Positions 33,874 to 43,900 are shown, numbered from the stretch's first letter. The stretch is 64,000 bases of DNA from Winogradskyella sp. (GCF_028289625.1 NZ_JANQOM010000084.1:1-64000); one strand, 5' to 3'. The notes: generated by a model not told the origin, from the sequence alone. A program made the numbers and translations.

Positions 33874-35019
33874 ATGAAGCAAGTTTATTTAGATAATGCG
33901 GCTACGACAGCCTTGCGACCTGAAGTTATTGATCGAATGACTGAGGTTTTAAAGTACCACTTTGGGAATGCATCTTCTACACATAGTTTTGGGCGTACTT
34001 CCAAAGCATTGTTAGAACAGTGTCGAAAAAATATAGCTAATTATTTGAATGTATCTGCTTCAGAAATTGTATTTACGTCTGGAGGTACTGAGGCTGATAA
34101 CTTAGCATTGCGAAGTGCGGTAAGGGATTTAGGATGTAATGAGATAATCACTTCTAAAATTGAGCATCATGCCGTTTTGCATACCGCAGAACAACTACAG
34201 AACGAGTATGGGATAAAACTCAGTTTTGTAAATCTAGATGACTGCGGCATGGTTGACTATGATCATTTAGAGTTCCTATTAAATGATGCCGATAAACCTA
34301 TCGTAAGCTTAATGCATATTAATAACGAGATAGGAAATATTCTAGATATTAAACGCGTAGCTAACCTTTGTGATACATACGATGCGTTATTTCATTCAGA
34401 TTGTGTTCAGTCCGTTGGACACTTTGAATTGGATTTAAAAGAAATACCATTACATTTTTTAGCGGCAAGTGCCCATAAGTTCCATGGACCAAAAGGTGTC
34501 GGATTTTGTTATGTTAGAAAAGAATCGGGATTAAAGCCCTTAATTTTTGGTGGTGAGCAAGAGCGAGGTTATAGAGCTGGAACAGAAGCCATCCATAATA
34601 TTGTAGGTATGGATGAAGCCTTAAAAGTAGCTTATGAAAATCTAGATGAAGAGCGGGAGCATATCTCAAAAATTAAGGCTTACTTCATTAAAAAGCTAAA
34701 GGAGAATATATCTAATGTTAGCTTTAATGGTGGATGTGACGATTCAATTAAAAGCACTTACACTTTAGTGAATGTAGGCCTGCCAATTGCACCAGAGAAA
34801 GCGCCTATGTTACAATTTCAACTCGATTTAAAAGGGATAGCCTGTTCTAGAGGAAGTGCATGCCAAAGTGGAAGCAGTCAACAATCGCACGTACTTTCCG
34901 CCATATTGGATTATGAAAAATTAAAGCAACCTTCTGTACGCTTCTCATTCAGTATTTTTAACACAAGAGAAGAAATAGATTATGTGGTGGATGTGCTTAA
35001 AGACTTTGTTAGTGTTTAA
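33874..35019 (+). CDS. Cysteine desulfurase, NifS/IscS type
   Basis: 381 residues from ATG 33874; an upstream TTG at 33856 would add six residues and is less likely. Class V PLP enzyme: 'VYLDNAATTALRPEV' at the start, 'FTSGGTEADNLAL', 'HADCVQ'-like 'FHSDCVQSVGH', the Schiff-base lysine in 'ASAHKFHGPKG', and the catalytic Cys loop 'CSRGSACQSGS'. It takes sulfur from cysteine for Fe-S clusters or thiolated nucleosides. No iscU or suf gene is adjacent. It converges with the T9SS cargo gene, overlapping by 11 bases. Confidence 0.9.
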   Translation: MKQVYLDNAATTALRPEVIDRMTEVLKYHFGNASSTHSFGRTSKALLEQCRKNIANYLNVSASEIVFTSGGTEADNLALRSAVRDLGCNEIITSKIEHHAVLHTAEQLQNEYGIKLSFVNLDDCGMVDYDHLEFLLNDADKPIVSLMHINNEIGNILDIKRVANLCDTYDALFHSDCVQSVGHFELDLKEIPLHFLAASAHKFHGPKGVGFCYVRKESGLKPLIFGGEQERGYRAGTEAIHNIVGMDEALKVAYENLDEEREHISKIKAYFIKKLKENISNVSFNGGCDDSIKSTYTLVNVGLPIAPEKAPMLQFQLDLKGIACSRGSACQSGSSQQSHVLSAILDYEKLKQPSVRFSFSIFNTREEIDYVVDVLKDFVSV

Positions 35020-36847
35020 CAATAATCTTTTCGGATTTTATGGTATTAGCGTTTGAGCTTACATTTACAATATACACACCTTCACTTAAGTCTGCTGTTG
35101 ATAACGAATAGCGATTTAAGATTGAGTCATAAAGACCATCGAGAATTTGCTTACCGGCCACATCAAAGACTTCAATGGATTTAACGTCTAATCCCTTTGG
35201 GTTGATAATATGTAATTGTTGACTGTCATTGTTTTGGCGGATGCTTAGGTCATTAACGTCTAAATCGTCAATACTTAGCACTTCACTTTCAGCAAATACA
35301 ATTTCAAAACGATTTGTATAATTACCAGGTTCGATATTCAATTCGTAATCTTGGTTTCTTAAATTAACATAGAGTGCATTTTCAATATCATGAATATAGA
35401 TGCCTTGAGAATCCTCAAAATTCTGAATGTCAAAAATTCTAAAGCGTAAAGGTTGCTGTTCTTCGATGTCTATGACTAAAGGTATTGTTAAAGCTTCTTC
35501 AAAAGGATAAGCTTGACCACAATAATCTTTATTTTCTAAATTAAAATAGGCATCAGAGGCATAACCCTGAGCACGTTTTAATTCTAAGCCTCTATCATAA
35601 CCCAATGTAGCAGTATCATGAAAGTTAAGAACCAATTGCCTAGTATATTGACTATTACCAACTGTAAAATCAACATTAACCCTGAATCTTTTATAATCGT
35701 CTGGAACTATGGATAGACCATTGTCTTGATATTGGATTTGGTCAGTATTAGAATCCATTTGCATACCATTGTTAGTCAATGTAGTTCTAAAGAAAAAGCT
35801 ATCAGTACCTTCTTTAATATAGTCTCTGTGGGAATTTTTAACAGTGACAATACCGTTAGGTCCGGCAATTCCCTCTACCATAAATCCTTGACCAACCGGA
35901 ACGTATCGTCCAGCTATTTTTGTGCCTTCAGCTTGAGCGGACATTGGTGGAGGTGTAAAAACTGGAGTCGAATTGTCTTGTTCGTCATAAGTAAAAAACA
36001 ATGCAAAGTTGAAAGTCTCCATAGTGCCAGCGGCATCTATTGTGTAAGTTGCATAACCACCGATGTAATCTTGTAATACATGAGACGCCACTGTTCCATT
36101 TTGCTCCCAATAAAAAAGCGTTCCGTCTATTTCGTTAATATTTAGAGGGTCATGAATGAAATCCCGTGCATCCAAAGCACTTGGATAAGGGTTGCCAATC
36201 AGTGTAAAATCTCCATCGGATACTGGGTTGGTAATGGTGCCATTGTTTGGTTTACCTCTAAAGTCGTATAACTGACTACCAGTGGTACCTGTACCATTAC
36301 CTTTCATAGTAAATCCTAAACCTGGGGAAATTGCACCAGTAGATCCAACATAAACCCAATCTGCATAAGAAGAAGAGGTTTGATATGTCCATAACCAACG
36401 ATCGGATATTGTTAAAGGACTCGCAATTCCATCGAAAGCACTTGTAAATAATGCTGGAACTGAGGTTATAGGATCTGTCACGTCATTCAATAATTCAACT
36501 CTACTATCCTCATTACCATTAGTAGCCGAATTGTTTCCTACTGGCGAACACCAATAATTATAACTCCACTGATTTACATTGCCTGTTTGATATATACTTA
36601 ACCGACCTTCTCCCGAATTTCCTGTAGTACCAGAACCTTGTAATAATTGCGCTTCATTACGTAAATAAATATGGCTATTGGTGTCTAGGTTAATATCATC
36701 TGTAACAAATAGTGGTGCCACATTTGGTCCTGGTGTAAAACCCGTACCGTCAACATAAATATAACTACCACTACTTACAAATAAATCAGATTGTGCGAAA
36801 GCTAGACTGAAAGATAGCAATAGGCATGTGATGAGGGAGTATTTCAT
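35009..36847 (-). CDS. T9SS type A sorting-domain protein
   Basis: 612 residues with signal peptide ending AFAQS and a C-terminal type IX secretion signal: 'IEVFDVAGKQI', then 'STADLSEGVYIVNVSS' and 'SEKIIVKH'. The body is beta-rich with 'ALDARDFIHD' and 'YWEQNG' blocks that recur in Bacteroidota surface proteins. It should be carried to the cell surface by the Por/Gld system and anchored there. No catalytic site is seen. Confidence 0.85.
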   Translation of the reverse strand: MKYSLITCLLLSFSLAFAQSDLFVSSGSYIYVDGTGFTPGPNVAPLFVTDDINLDTNSHIYLRNEAQLLQGSGTTGNSGEGRLSIYQTGNVNQWSYNYWCSPVGNNSATNGNEDSRVELLNDVTDPITSVPALFTSAFDGIASPLTISDRWLWTYQTSSSYADWVYVGSTGAISPGLGFTMKGNGTGTTGSQLYDFRGKPNNGTITNPVSDGDFTLIGNPYPSALDARDFIHDPLNINEIDGTLFYWEQNGTVASHVLQDYIGGYATYTIDAAGTMETFNFALFFTYDEQDNSTPVFTPPPMSAQAEGTKIAGRYVPVGQGFMVEGIAGPNGIVTVKNSHRDYIKEGTDSFFFRTTLTNNGMQMDSNTDQIQYQDNGLSIVPDDYKRFRVNVDFTVGNSQYTRQLVLNFHDTATLGYDRGLELKRAQGYASDAYFNLENKDYCGQAYPFEEALTIPLVIDIEEQQPLRFRIFDIQNFEDSQGIYIHDIENALYVNLRNQDYELNIEPGNYTNRFEIVFAESEVLSIDDLDVNDLSIRQNNDSQQLHIINPKGLDVKSIEVFDVAGKQILDGLYDSILNRYSLSTADLSEGVYIVNVSSNANTIKSEKIIVKH

Positions 36848-36880
36848 GCTTTATAAATTTATAACTATAGCTTAAGCGGG

Positions 36881-36965
36881 GTAACCTAAAGTGAATTAGA
36901 CAATTACAAATTTAGAAATTTTATTGAATGCTAAAAGGTCATACAACGAGGATTTAGGTTGTTAC
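36881..36965. repeat. Long-range inverted repeat upstream of the T9SS cargo gene
   Basis: GTAACCTAAA (36881-36890) is complementary to TTTAGGTTGTTAC (36953-36965) apart from a two-base interruption, with 62 bases between the arms. It lies in the 154-base spacer after the TonB receptor gene's end and before the cargo gene start (minus strand). It may be a leader structure or chance. Confidence 0.3.
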
Positions 36966-37001
36966 ACTAAAAACTCACTTTTTTATAGTGTTCGGTAAAA
37001 A

Positions 37002-39467
37002 CTAAAATTTAGCAGATAACCTTACATTAAAAACACGTGGCGTTAAAAAGTTTGGTATAGCAAACTGACGTTGCGTATACACATCTCTTACCCAGGTGTT
37101 GGTAATTGTATTTTGGTTATTGAACATGTTGTAAATCTCAAAGCCAATGGATAGTTCCTCAAAAGCTTTCTTCCATTTCGATTTATAGGTCTTATTTGGG
37201 TTTACAAGCTCTAAGGAAATCCCTAAGTCAGCACGTCTGTAATCCCTTAACCGTATCTGAAAATCATAAGGATCGGCATAACTTGGCGACCCACCAGGGA
37301 CACCTGTATTGTAAACAAGGTTGAGATACATCTTTAAGTCTGGCATATTGGGCACATAATCCTGAAATAATGCACCAAACTTTAAACGCTGATCTGTTGG
37401 TCTTGAAATATAACCACGGTTATCAATATTCTCTTCGGTCTTAAGATACCCAAAACTAAACCAGGATTCTGTGCCAGGTACAAACTCGCCATTGAGTCGC
37501 ATATCCAATCCATAGGCATAAGCTTCGGCATTATTTCTGGCTCTGTAGCGAATCCTTACATTTTCAATGGTATATGGATTAACGTCTGTTAATCCTTTGT
37601 AATAAGCTTCGGTAACTAATTTAAAAGGTCTGTCCCAAATTTCGAAACTGTATTCGTTACCCAGAACAATATGGAATGACTTCTGTGCTTTAACATTGGG
37701 TTGTACCACACCAGATGAATCCCTAAGCTCTCTGTAAAATGGTGGTTGATAGTAAAGTCCACCAGCAACTCTAAAGAGCATGTCTTTGTCCCAATCAGGT
37801 TTAATGGCAAACTGGGCTCTGGGACTAAATACCGTTTGCGTATTACTTTCTATAGTTTCACCACTAATGGTCCAGTTATGTGCTCTAACACCAATATTAT
37901 AAAACACTTCATTATTTCCCCATTCGGTTCGTTTACTGTATTGAGCAAAAGCTTGGAAGCGATCGATTTTTACTTTATTAAGTGCCCTAATATTTTGAAA
38001 TGCTGTAAGCGGACCTTCAAACGGTTCGTAAGGTTGTTCGTTTGGAAGACTGAAATTTGGTGGACGGATAGAGAATCCTGCGGAATCAATGATTTCGTAT
38101 TCTACCAATCGGTCCCTAATGTCTTCGTGGGTGTACTTTACCGACCATTCTACAGTGGACTCTTTATCAATTTTATAGTCTCCACGATGTTCAGCATTAA
38201 CGATAAGGGCGTCTAAATCATTTCTGGCATGTAGTAGCTGAGAACCTATACCTTCACTAAATTCAACCTCTCCCAAGTTCTCATCTCCTATGTTGGTATT
38301 GACTTCACCCAAACGGTATTGGGCAAAAATATCGAAGTATTCTTGTTCGGTGGTGTGATAGGCAGAGCCAATAACCTTAAGTGTCAAATTATCGTTAACA
38401 AAGTAGTTGGCTTTAAACGCTCCAAAATAGGTGGTATATTCATCTTCTTCATTCCCTTCATAAAATACCAAAAGCGCAACAGGCTCTTGAAGTGTGCCAA
38501 AATTGGTCTGTCGATTTTCTGGTTGAAAGTTATATTGGTTTAATGAAATATTGCCAAGGAAATTTAAATGAAATTTATCTGAGAAGCGATAGGTCAGATA
38601 AGTCTGTGCGTCCGCAAAAACCGGTTCAACATTACCTTCAGTTTCAAGGTTATTTAATATTAAGCTGTTGTCTCTATAGCGCACACCAGCTATTCCAGAG
38701 AATTTTCCATTTTTTGAAACTGTTTCGGCAGCAATACTTCCGCCTAATAAACTTAGATCAGTCCTAATGCCAAAGCTTACAGGATTTCGGTAGGTGATGT
38801 CTAAAACCGATGACAGTTTATCTCCAAATTTTGCTTGAAAACCACCTGCCGAAAAATCAACATTTTGTACCAAATCCGTATTTACGAAGCTTAAACCTTC
38901 TTGATTTCCCGAACGTATTAAAAATGGTCTGTATACTTCAATTTCGTTAACATAAACCAAGTTTTCATCAAAATTCCCTCCACGTACCGAATATTGCGTA
39001 CTCAATTCGTTTGAGATATTTACGCCTGGTAGCGTCTTAAGAATATTTTCCACACCTGGTTGTGCTCCTTTTATAGTCCTAATCATTTGAGGTGAAATAG
39101 ATGTTACACCCTCAACTGATTGTCTGGTGTTAGAGTTAATAACAACGGTGGCTATTTGCTCCACTTCAACGAGCATTACCGGATTATATTCTAATTCCTG
39201 ACCATTCTTTAAATTAAATTTCACTACAACACGCATATGACCAATATGTGTGAATTCTATGGTGACTTCAGTATCGGAAGGAATTCTTAATTCGTAAAAC
39301 CCATTCTCGTTACTTGCAGTGCCTTCACCAGTACTAGCTTTAATATTTACATTTTCAATTGGGTTATTGCTTTCATTTAAAATAACACCTCTGATTTTAG
39401 CAGATTGTGAAAAGGAAAGCCCACTTAGAAGTAGGCAAAGCAGAACCATAAAATATAAACGTTTCAA
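37002..39467 (-). CDS. TonB-dependent receptor with carboxypeptidase-regulatory-like domain
   Basis: 821 residues: signal peptide ending SFSQS; an N-terminal CarboxypepD_reg-like domain at about 25-105 ('IRGVILNESNNPIENVNI', 'GTASNENGFYELRI'); a plug domain ('GAQPGVENILKTLPGVNISNELSTQYSVRGG', 'YRPFLIRSGNQEGLSFVN'); and a 22-strand-type barrel to a final 'NVRLSAKF' ending in F. It should import a siderophore, metal or oligomer using TonB energy; the ligand is not evident, and no SusD-like partner is adjacent. It precedes the T9SS gene and follows the M23 peptidase gene (11 bases). Confidence 0.93.
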   Translation of the reverse strand: MKRLYFMVLLCLLLSGLSFSQSAKIRGVILNESNNPIENVNIKASTGEGTASNENGFYELRIPSDTEVTIEFTHIGHMRVVVKFNLKNGQELEYNPVMLVEVEQIATVVINSNTRQSVEGVTSISPQMIRTIKGAQPGVENILKTLPGVNISNELSTQYSVRGGNFDENLVYVNEIEVYRPFLIRSGNQEGLSFVNTDLVQNVDFSAGGFQAKFGDKLSSVLDITYRNPVSFGIRTDLSLLGGSIAAETVSKNGKFSGIAGVRYRDNSLILNNLETEGNVEPVFADAQTYLTYRFSDKFHLNFLGNISLNQYNFQPENRQTNFGTLQEPVALLVFYEGNEEDEYTTYFGAFKANYFVNDNLTLKVIGSAYHTTEQEYFDIFAQYRLGEVNTNIGDENLGEVEFSEGIGSQLLHARNDLDALIVNAEHRGDYKIDKESTVEWSVKYTHEDIRDRLVEYEIIDSAGFSIRPPNFSLPNEQPYEPFEGPLTAFQNIRALNKVKIDRFQAFAQYSKRTEWGNNEVFYNIGVRAHNWTISGETIESNTQTVFSPRAQFAIKPDWDKDMLFRVAGGLYYQPPFYRELRDSSGVVQPNVKAQKSFHIVLGNEYSFEIWDRPFKLVTEAYYKGLTDVNPYTIENVRIRYRARNNAEAYAYGLDMRLNGEFVPGTESWFSFGYLKTEENIDNRGYISRPTDQRLKFGALFQDYVPNMPDLKMYLNLVYNTGVPGGSPSYADPYDFQIRLRDYRRADLGISLELVNPNKTYKSKWKKAFEELSIGFEIYNMFNNQNTITNTWVRDVYTQRQFAIPNFLTPRVFNVRLSAKF

Positions 39468-39478
39468 ATAATTGAGTT

Positions 39479-41164
39479 TTATTTTCTAAAAAATGTTGCC
39501 TCAAATGTAGAACTATTTCCAACATTATCGGTAACAATTATCTTTAAATCGTTCTTTGTGTCTTTAACGATATTATCATTAAAATCGTGCACAAGTGTTT
39601 TTGTTTTATAATCGTACTCCATTAAAATCCATTTACCATTTACCGTTGCCCTGTATTTGCTAATTCCAGAGAGGTCGTCATCTATTTTTACCTTTAAGTA
39701 GCGGTATTTACTTAACCATTTTTTGTTCTGAAAATTAATAGGTTTTATAGTTGGCGCTATAGTATCCATGGCTAGGGTATAGGTGCCAAGAGTTTTGCTC
39801 CCCGCACTTAGAATATGTCCTTTACGTTTGGTTGAGACGTAACTTGGCTTTTTGTAATAGCCATATAATCGGGCAATGAATACCTTGTCTAAGTGCTCTG
39901 ACTTATAATTACTTAAATCATAATTGATATAGAAATTTTTTTGAAGCGGAATATTGTCCGTATGTAAATGAAGCGTATCTGAGTTAACCTTAAAATCAAC
40001 TAATACATCATCATAAACGGTATTTTCATAAAAATTCACTTTTATATTTCCAGCCTTAAGTTCTGAAGATTCATTAGTGTAGATAACAGACTTATCAGAA
40101 TGGTCTTCGATATCCTTTTTAAGCTTTTCGTATTTTCCAGTAATGGGTATATTTACCCAAGTCTCATTGCCCTCGTAGTCGCGTATTCTAACTTTATAGA
40201 CTGATGATGTACTATCTTCTATTCTAAGGTAACCATTATCATAGGCATCTTTATAGAGACTTAAAGGGTTGTTTTTTTCGATAAATAGTTTTTGGATTCT
40301 GGACTTATTTTCCTTGAAATAGCCATAATCGATTAATCGCTTAATATGTTTGGATTCATCAAAACTGAATCTTTTAAAGTCTATTTCTAAACTTTTATTT
40401 CCATTGAAAAATGTTTGAATATTGCTTACGCCATTGTTATTTGGAGCCAAGTCTTGCTTATCGTAAGATGTAATACCGAAACCTATATTACCATAGGCTG
40501 TAATTTTTTCAACTTCATAACTGCCACTTTTTTGAGGAATTAATCGAAGCGGAACTCTCTCACTTTTACCATTTATTACAGCATCATTATCTTTAGGATA
40601 GGCATATACTGCTGACACAAAGGGTGGCTTAGTGTCTTTGGCTCTAATCCCAAAAATCATTGGATTCATAGGCCGCTCTTGATTATCTCTAATCTCAAAG
40701 TGTAAATGTGGACCACCAGAACTTCCTGTATTTCCTGAATAGGCTATAACCTCATTAGGTGCAATCATAAGTTCTTCCGACCCAGGAAAAACTTCTACTT
40801 CGAAGCTTTCCTTTTCGTACTGGCATTCTTTAATGTACTTTTCTAATCGTTCAGAAAATTTTTGAAGGTGCCCATACACTGTTGTGTACCCATTAGGATG
40901 AGTAATATACAGAGCCTTTCCATAGCCATAATGGGATATCTTTATTCTGCTTATATAGCCTTCGGCTGATGCGTATACCTTAAGGCCTTGTCTTTGTTGC
41001 GTTTTAAAGTCTATACCAGCATGAAAATGTGAAGAACGTAGTTCTCCAAAAGTACCGGATAGTACCAAAGTAATATCTAATGGATTTTTAAAATAGTCCT
41101 GCGGATACTCAGATTGAGCAAATGTAGAATAAGTAATTAATAAAAGAATCAGGAACTTTTTCAT
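39479..41164 (-). CDS. M23 family metallopeptidase
   Basis: 561 residues with a signal peptide ending TFAQS. The LytM/M23 domain is at about 35-190: 'HFHAGIDFKTQQ' (H-x(4)-D zinc ligands), and 'GGPHLHFEIRD' (H-x-H). About 370 residues of C-terminal beta-rich domain follow without assignment. It probably cuts peptidoglycan cross-links in the periplasm. It lies just upstream of the TonB receptor gene on the same strand, 11 bases apart. Confidence 0.92.
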   Translation of the reverse strand: MKKFLILLLITYSTFAQSEYPQDYFKNPLDITLVLSGTFGELRSSHFHAGIDFKTQQRQGLKVYASAEGYISRIKISHYGYGKALYITHPNGYTTVYGHLQKFSERLEKYIKECQYEKESFEVEVFPGSEELMIAPNEVIAYSGNTGSSGGPHLHFEIRDNQERPMNPMIFGIRAKDTKPPFVSAVYAYPKDNDAVINGKSERVPLRLIPQKSGSYEVEKITAYGNIGFGITSYDKQDLAPNNNGVSNIQTFFNGNKSLEIDFKRFSFDESKHIKRLIDYGYFKENKSRIQKLFIEKNNPLSLYKDAYDNGYLRIEDSTSSVYKVRIRDYEGNETWVNIPITGKYEKLKKDIEDHSDKSVIYTNESSELKAGNIKVNFYENTVYDDVLVDFKVNSDTLHLHTDNIPLQKNFYINYDLSNYKSEHLDKVFIARLYGYYKKPSYVSTKRKGHILSAGSKTLGTYTLAMDTIAPTIKPINFQNKKWLSKYRYLKVKIDDDLSGISKYRATVNGKWILMEYDYKTKTLVHDFNDNIVKDTKNDLKIIVTDNVGNSSTFEATFFRK

Positions 41165-41286
41165 ATTGAGTACTAGATAGCTAAAATATCAATTTGATTA
41201 AAATTTGCAAACCTAAAATTTGTATTATTTTTCTGAACGTTTTAATTCTTCTAATGTTATGCTAAACAAAAATAATTGTAAAAGAA

Positions 41287-41317
41287 TTGTGTTTTTTCAT
41301 TTGGTATATTAACTTTG
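41287..41317 (+). promoter_or_regulatory. Putative -33/-7 promoter of the zapA operon
   Basis: TTG (41287-41289), a 20-base spacer, and TAACTTTG (41310-41317), a full match to TAnnTTTG. It lies 24 bases before ATG 41342 of the coiled-coil gene. Confidence 0.65.
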
Positions 41318-41341
41318 TTTCGATAGTATTGAATTACTTTA

Positions 41342-41632
41342 ATGAGTAAAATAGAAGACATTGTTGATGCTCTAGAGAATAAAATCAGTAAGGTTTTACA
41401 CAAGCAAGAGGTCTTAAGGCAAACCAATGCCAAGCTCTCCGAACAACTAGAAAAGCAACAAAAAAAGCTTTTGGAGCAACAGGAGGAAATTGCTTCTTGG
41501 GCCGAGAAATATGAAACACTCAAGATTGCAAATTCAATGCTTGGTAGTGACGAAAATAAACGAGAAACTAAGCTCAAAATAAATGCACTTATAAGAGATA
41601 TTGACCACTGTATAGGTCAACTCTCAGAATAA
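41342..41632 (+). CDS. Small coiled-coil protein upstream of zapA
   Basis: A 96-residue protein, nearly all helical with a heptad pattern ('LENKISKVLHKQEVLRQTNAKLSEQLEKQQKKLLEQQEEIASWAEKYETL' spread over 50 residues) and a C-terminal 'KLKINALIRDIDHCIGQL'. It lies 18 bases before zapA in the same transcription unit, which suggests a cell-division role (ZapB-like size and coiled coil), but no homology is asserted. Confidence 0.7.
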   Translation: MSKIEDIVDALENKISKVLHKQEVLRQTNAKLSEQLEKQQKKLLEQQEEIASWAEKYETLKIANSMLGSDENKRETKLKINALIRDIDHCIGQLSE

Positions 41633-41650
41633 AGTTGTAAATTAGACTAA

Positions 41651-41938
41651 ATGTCAAATCAATTAAAAATCAAGCTTTCCATTGCCAATAGGGTTTATCC
41701 TTTGACGATTAACCCAAAGCAAGAAGAAGGATTGCGTAAAGCCACAAAGAAAATTGAGGATATGATTGGACAATTTGAGCAAAATTATTCTGTTAGGGAT
41801 AAGCAAGATGTTTTGGCGATGTGTGCCCTACAGTTTGCAGCTCAAGTAGAGCAAAAGTCAATAGATAAACAATATGTTAATGAAGAAGTTCATCAGAAGT
41901 TAGAAGCTTTGAACGATCTTCTTAGCAAGCATATTTAA
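41651..41938 (+). CDS. zapA: Cell division protein ZapA
   Basis: 95 residues, the usual length. The N-terminal 'IKLSIANRVYPLTINPKQEEGLRKATKKIEDMIGQFE' is the FtsZ-binding globular head, and the C-terminal part is a helix that dimerises. ZapA crosslinks FtsZ filaments at the division ring. A putative 6S RNA lies directly downstream, as in many bacteria. Confidence 0.9.
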   Translation: MSNQLKIKLSIANRVYPLTINPKQEEGLRKATKKIEDMIGQFEQNYSVRDKQDVLAMCALQFAAQVEQKSIDKQYVNEEVHQKLEALNDLLSKHI

Positions 41939-41971
41939 CTCGTACGTTCTTTAAAATACAAAAAGGTTACT

Positions 41972-42139
41972 GCCTACATTAGTTATATTTTTTGATAAAC
42001 TCAACGTTAATTCTTTAAAAAGGGTGAGTTGAAATTGTAAAAGCAAGCCATCTTAGAATGGATCCTTGATCAGTTTGTTAGCCCTAAACTTGTTTTTAAG
42101 GAGTTTATACAGAATCCAAAACTGATGTAGGCTTTTTTT
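41972..42139 (+). ncRNA. ssrS: Probable 6S RNA
   Basis: A 168-base structured region in the 224-base spacer between zapA and rny. The ends pair: GCCTACATTAGTT (41972-41984) with AACTGATGTAGGC (42120-42132), 12 Watson-Crick pairs plus one G-U, and a run of seven T follows (42133-42139). An internal stem AACTCA/TGAGTT can form near 41997-42030. A long rod closed by its two ends, ending in a T run, just after zapA, is the usual 6S RNA arrangement; 6S RNA binds RNA polymerase holoenzyme by mimicking an open promoter. The central bubble was not modelled. Confidence 0.72.
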
Positions 42140-42162
42140 ATATACTAAACTAAATAACTAAA

Positions 42163-43740
42163 ATGGACACTAATACAATTTTATATATTATAGGCGGATT
42201 AGTATTGGGATTAATATTAGGTTATATTATTGCCAAATCTCTTGAGAAAGGAAAAGCATCCAAACTTATTGCCAATGCTGAGAGTGAGTCGAAATCTATA
42301 TTAAAACAAGCAAAAACAGATGCCGAATCACTAAAAAAGGATAAAATTCTTCAAGCTAAGGAAAAGTTTATTGAGCTTAAGGCTGAGCATGAAAAAGTGA
42401 TTTTATCGAGAGATAAGAAAATGGCTGAAGCCGAAAAACGAATTAGAGATAAGGAATCTCAAGTTTCCAATGAACTTGCGAAAGCAAAAAAGGCAAATCA
42501 ATCCTTAGAAGACAAAGTAAAACATTATGACTTCAGGTTAGAATTTTTAGAAAAGAAAAAAGATGAAGTAGAAAAAGCACATAAAAGTCAGATAAAACAA
42601 TTAGAGGTAATATCCCAATTATCTGCAGAAGAAGCCAAGGAACAATTGGTAGAATCACTTAAAGAAGAAGCGAAAACTGATGCTATGGCTTTTGTACAAG
42701 AACGGTTAGAAGAAGCAAAATTAACCGCTCAACAAGAGGCCAAGAAAATCATAATAAATACAATACAGCGCATAGGAACCGAAGAGGCCATTGATAATTG
42801 TGTGTCGGTTTTTAATATCGAATCCGATGATGTTAAAGGAAGAATTATCGGTAGGGAAGGTCGGAATATCAGAGCCATTGAGGCTGCCACGGGAGTAGAA
42901 ATTATTGTTGATGATACACCAGAAGCTATTATTTTATCTTGTTTTGATTCTGTGAGACGCGAAATAGCACGTTTGTCACTCCATAGATTAGTCACAGATG
43001 GAAGAATCCATCCTGCTCGTATTGAGGAAGTGGTTAGAAAAACTACTAAACAAATTGAACAGGAGATTATTGAGGTTGGTAAGCGTACCGTCATTGATTT
43101 GGGAATTCATGGTTTACATCCAGAATTGATTAAAATGGTTGGGCGAATGAAATACCGCTCATCTTATGGACAAAACCTACTGCAACACTCTAGAGAGGTA
43201 GCAAAGCTTTGTGGCGTGATGGCAGCAGAGCTTGGGTTAAATCCAAAACTAGCTAAACGTGCTGGATTATTGCATGATATAGGTAAGGTTCCATCTTCAG
43301 AAACTGATGTGGAAACACCACACGCAATTCTTGGAATGCAATGGGCAGAAAAGCACGGTGAAAAACCTGAGGTGTGCAATGCAATAGGAGCACACCATGA
43401 TGAGATAGAGATGACGACATTATTGTCACCAATTATACAAGTTTGTGATGCCATATCCGGTGCTCGACCAGGAGCAAGGCGTCAAGTTCTGGATTCTTAC
43501 ATACAGCGATTGAAGGACTTGGAGAACGTTGCCTTTGGATTTAATGGTGTAAAGAAGGCTTACGCGATTCAAGCAGGTAGAGAGTTACGTGTCATTGTAG
43601 AAAGTGAAAAAGTTTCTGATGACAAAGCGGCTAGTCTTTCTTTCGAAATCTCGCAGAAAATCCAAACAGATATGACCTATCCAGGACAAGTAAAAGTTAC
43701 TGTAATTAGGGAAACAAGAGCAGTCAATATTGCTAAATAG
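42163..43740 (+). CDS. rny: Ribonuclease Y
   Basis: 525 residues: one N-terminal transmembrane helix (about 5-23), a long coiled coil to about 200, a KH domain with '[33 protein letters not shown]', and an HD domain with '[12 protein letters not shown]' (the HD pair) and '[10 protein letters not shown]'. It is a membrane-bound endonuclease that starts mRNA decay. It is downstream of the probable 6S RNA and has no hairpin terminator; its stop is followed by a heptamer array. Confidence 0.96.
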   Translation: MDTNTILYIIGGLVLGLILGYIIAKSLEKGKASKLIANAESESKSILKQAKTDAESLKKDKILQAKEKFIELKAEHEKVILSRDKKMAEAEKRIRDKESQVSNELAKAKKANQSLEDKVKHYDFRLEFLEKKKDEVEKAHKSQIKQLEVISQLSAEEAKEQLVESLKEEAKTDAMAFVQERLEEAKLTAQQEAKKIIINTIQRIGTEEAIDNCVSVFNIESDDVKGRIIGREGRNIRAIEAATGVEIIVDDTPEAIILSCFDSVRREIARLSLHRLVTDGRIHPARIEEVVRKTTKQIEQEIIEVGKRTVIDLGIHGLHPELIKMVGRMKYRSSYGQNLLQHSREVAKLCGVMAAELGLNPKLAKRAGLLHDIGKVPSSETDVETPHAILGMQWAEKHGEKPEVCNAIGAHHDEIEMTTLLSPIIQVCDAISGARPGARRQVLDSYIQRLKDLENVAFGFNGVKKAYAIQAGRELRVIVESEKVSDDKAASLSFEISQKIQTDMTYPGQVKVTVIRETRAVNIAK

Positions 43741-43747
43741 TATTTTT

Positions 43748-43810
43748 GTTAGGTGTTAGGTGTTAGGTGTTAGGTGTTAGGTGTTAGGTGTTAGGTGTTA
43801 GGTGTTAGGT
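43748..43810 (+). repeat. Tandem heptamer array (GTTAGGT x9)
   Basis: Nine uninterrupted copies of the seven-base unit GTTAGGT fill exactly 63 bases, beginning seven bases after the rny stop codon. A second, different heptamer array is 53 bases further on. Confidence 0.97.
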
Positions 43811-43863
43811 TGTTGATAATTCTATAAGTTTAGGTTTTTTCAGTATACGAGCTTGTTTAAGCT

Positions 43864-43900
43864 TCACTAATCACTAATCACTAATCACTAATCACTAATC
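43864..43900 (+). repeat. Tandem heptamer array (TCACTAA x5)
   Basis: Five exact copies of TCACTAA (43864-43898) and two further bases, ending at the stop codon of xerD (CTA at 43900-43902). Its complement resembles the first array with shifted bases, so RNA from the two could pair as UUA/UAA and GUG/CAC steps. Confidence 0.95.

Noticed and set aside
37746..38216. A 156-codon plus-strand frame within the TonB receptor
   Set aside because: It is antisense to a clear receptor gene, has no recognisable protein features, and arises from the codon pattern of the real gene.
42729..43094. A 121-codon minus-strand frame within rny
   Set aside because: Antisense to the KH/HD region of ribonuclease Y, without any domain signal.
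43748..43900. The two tandem arrays as a CRISPR array
   Set aside because: Units are only seven bases long and contiguous, with no unique spacers and no cas genes in the window.
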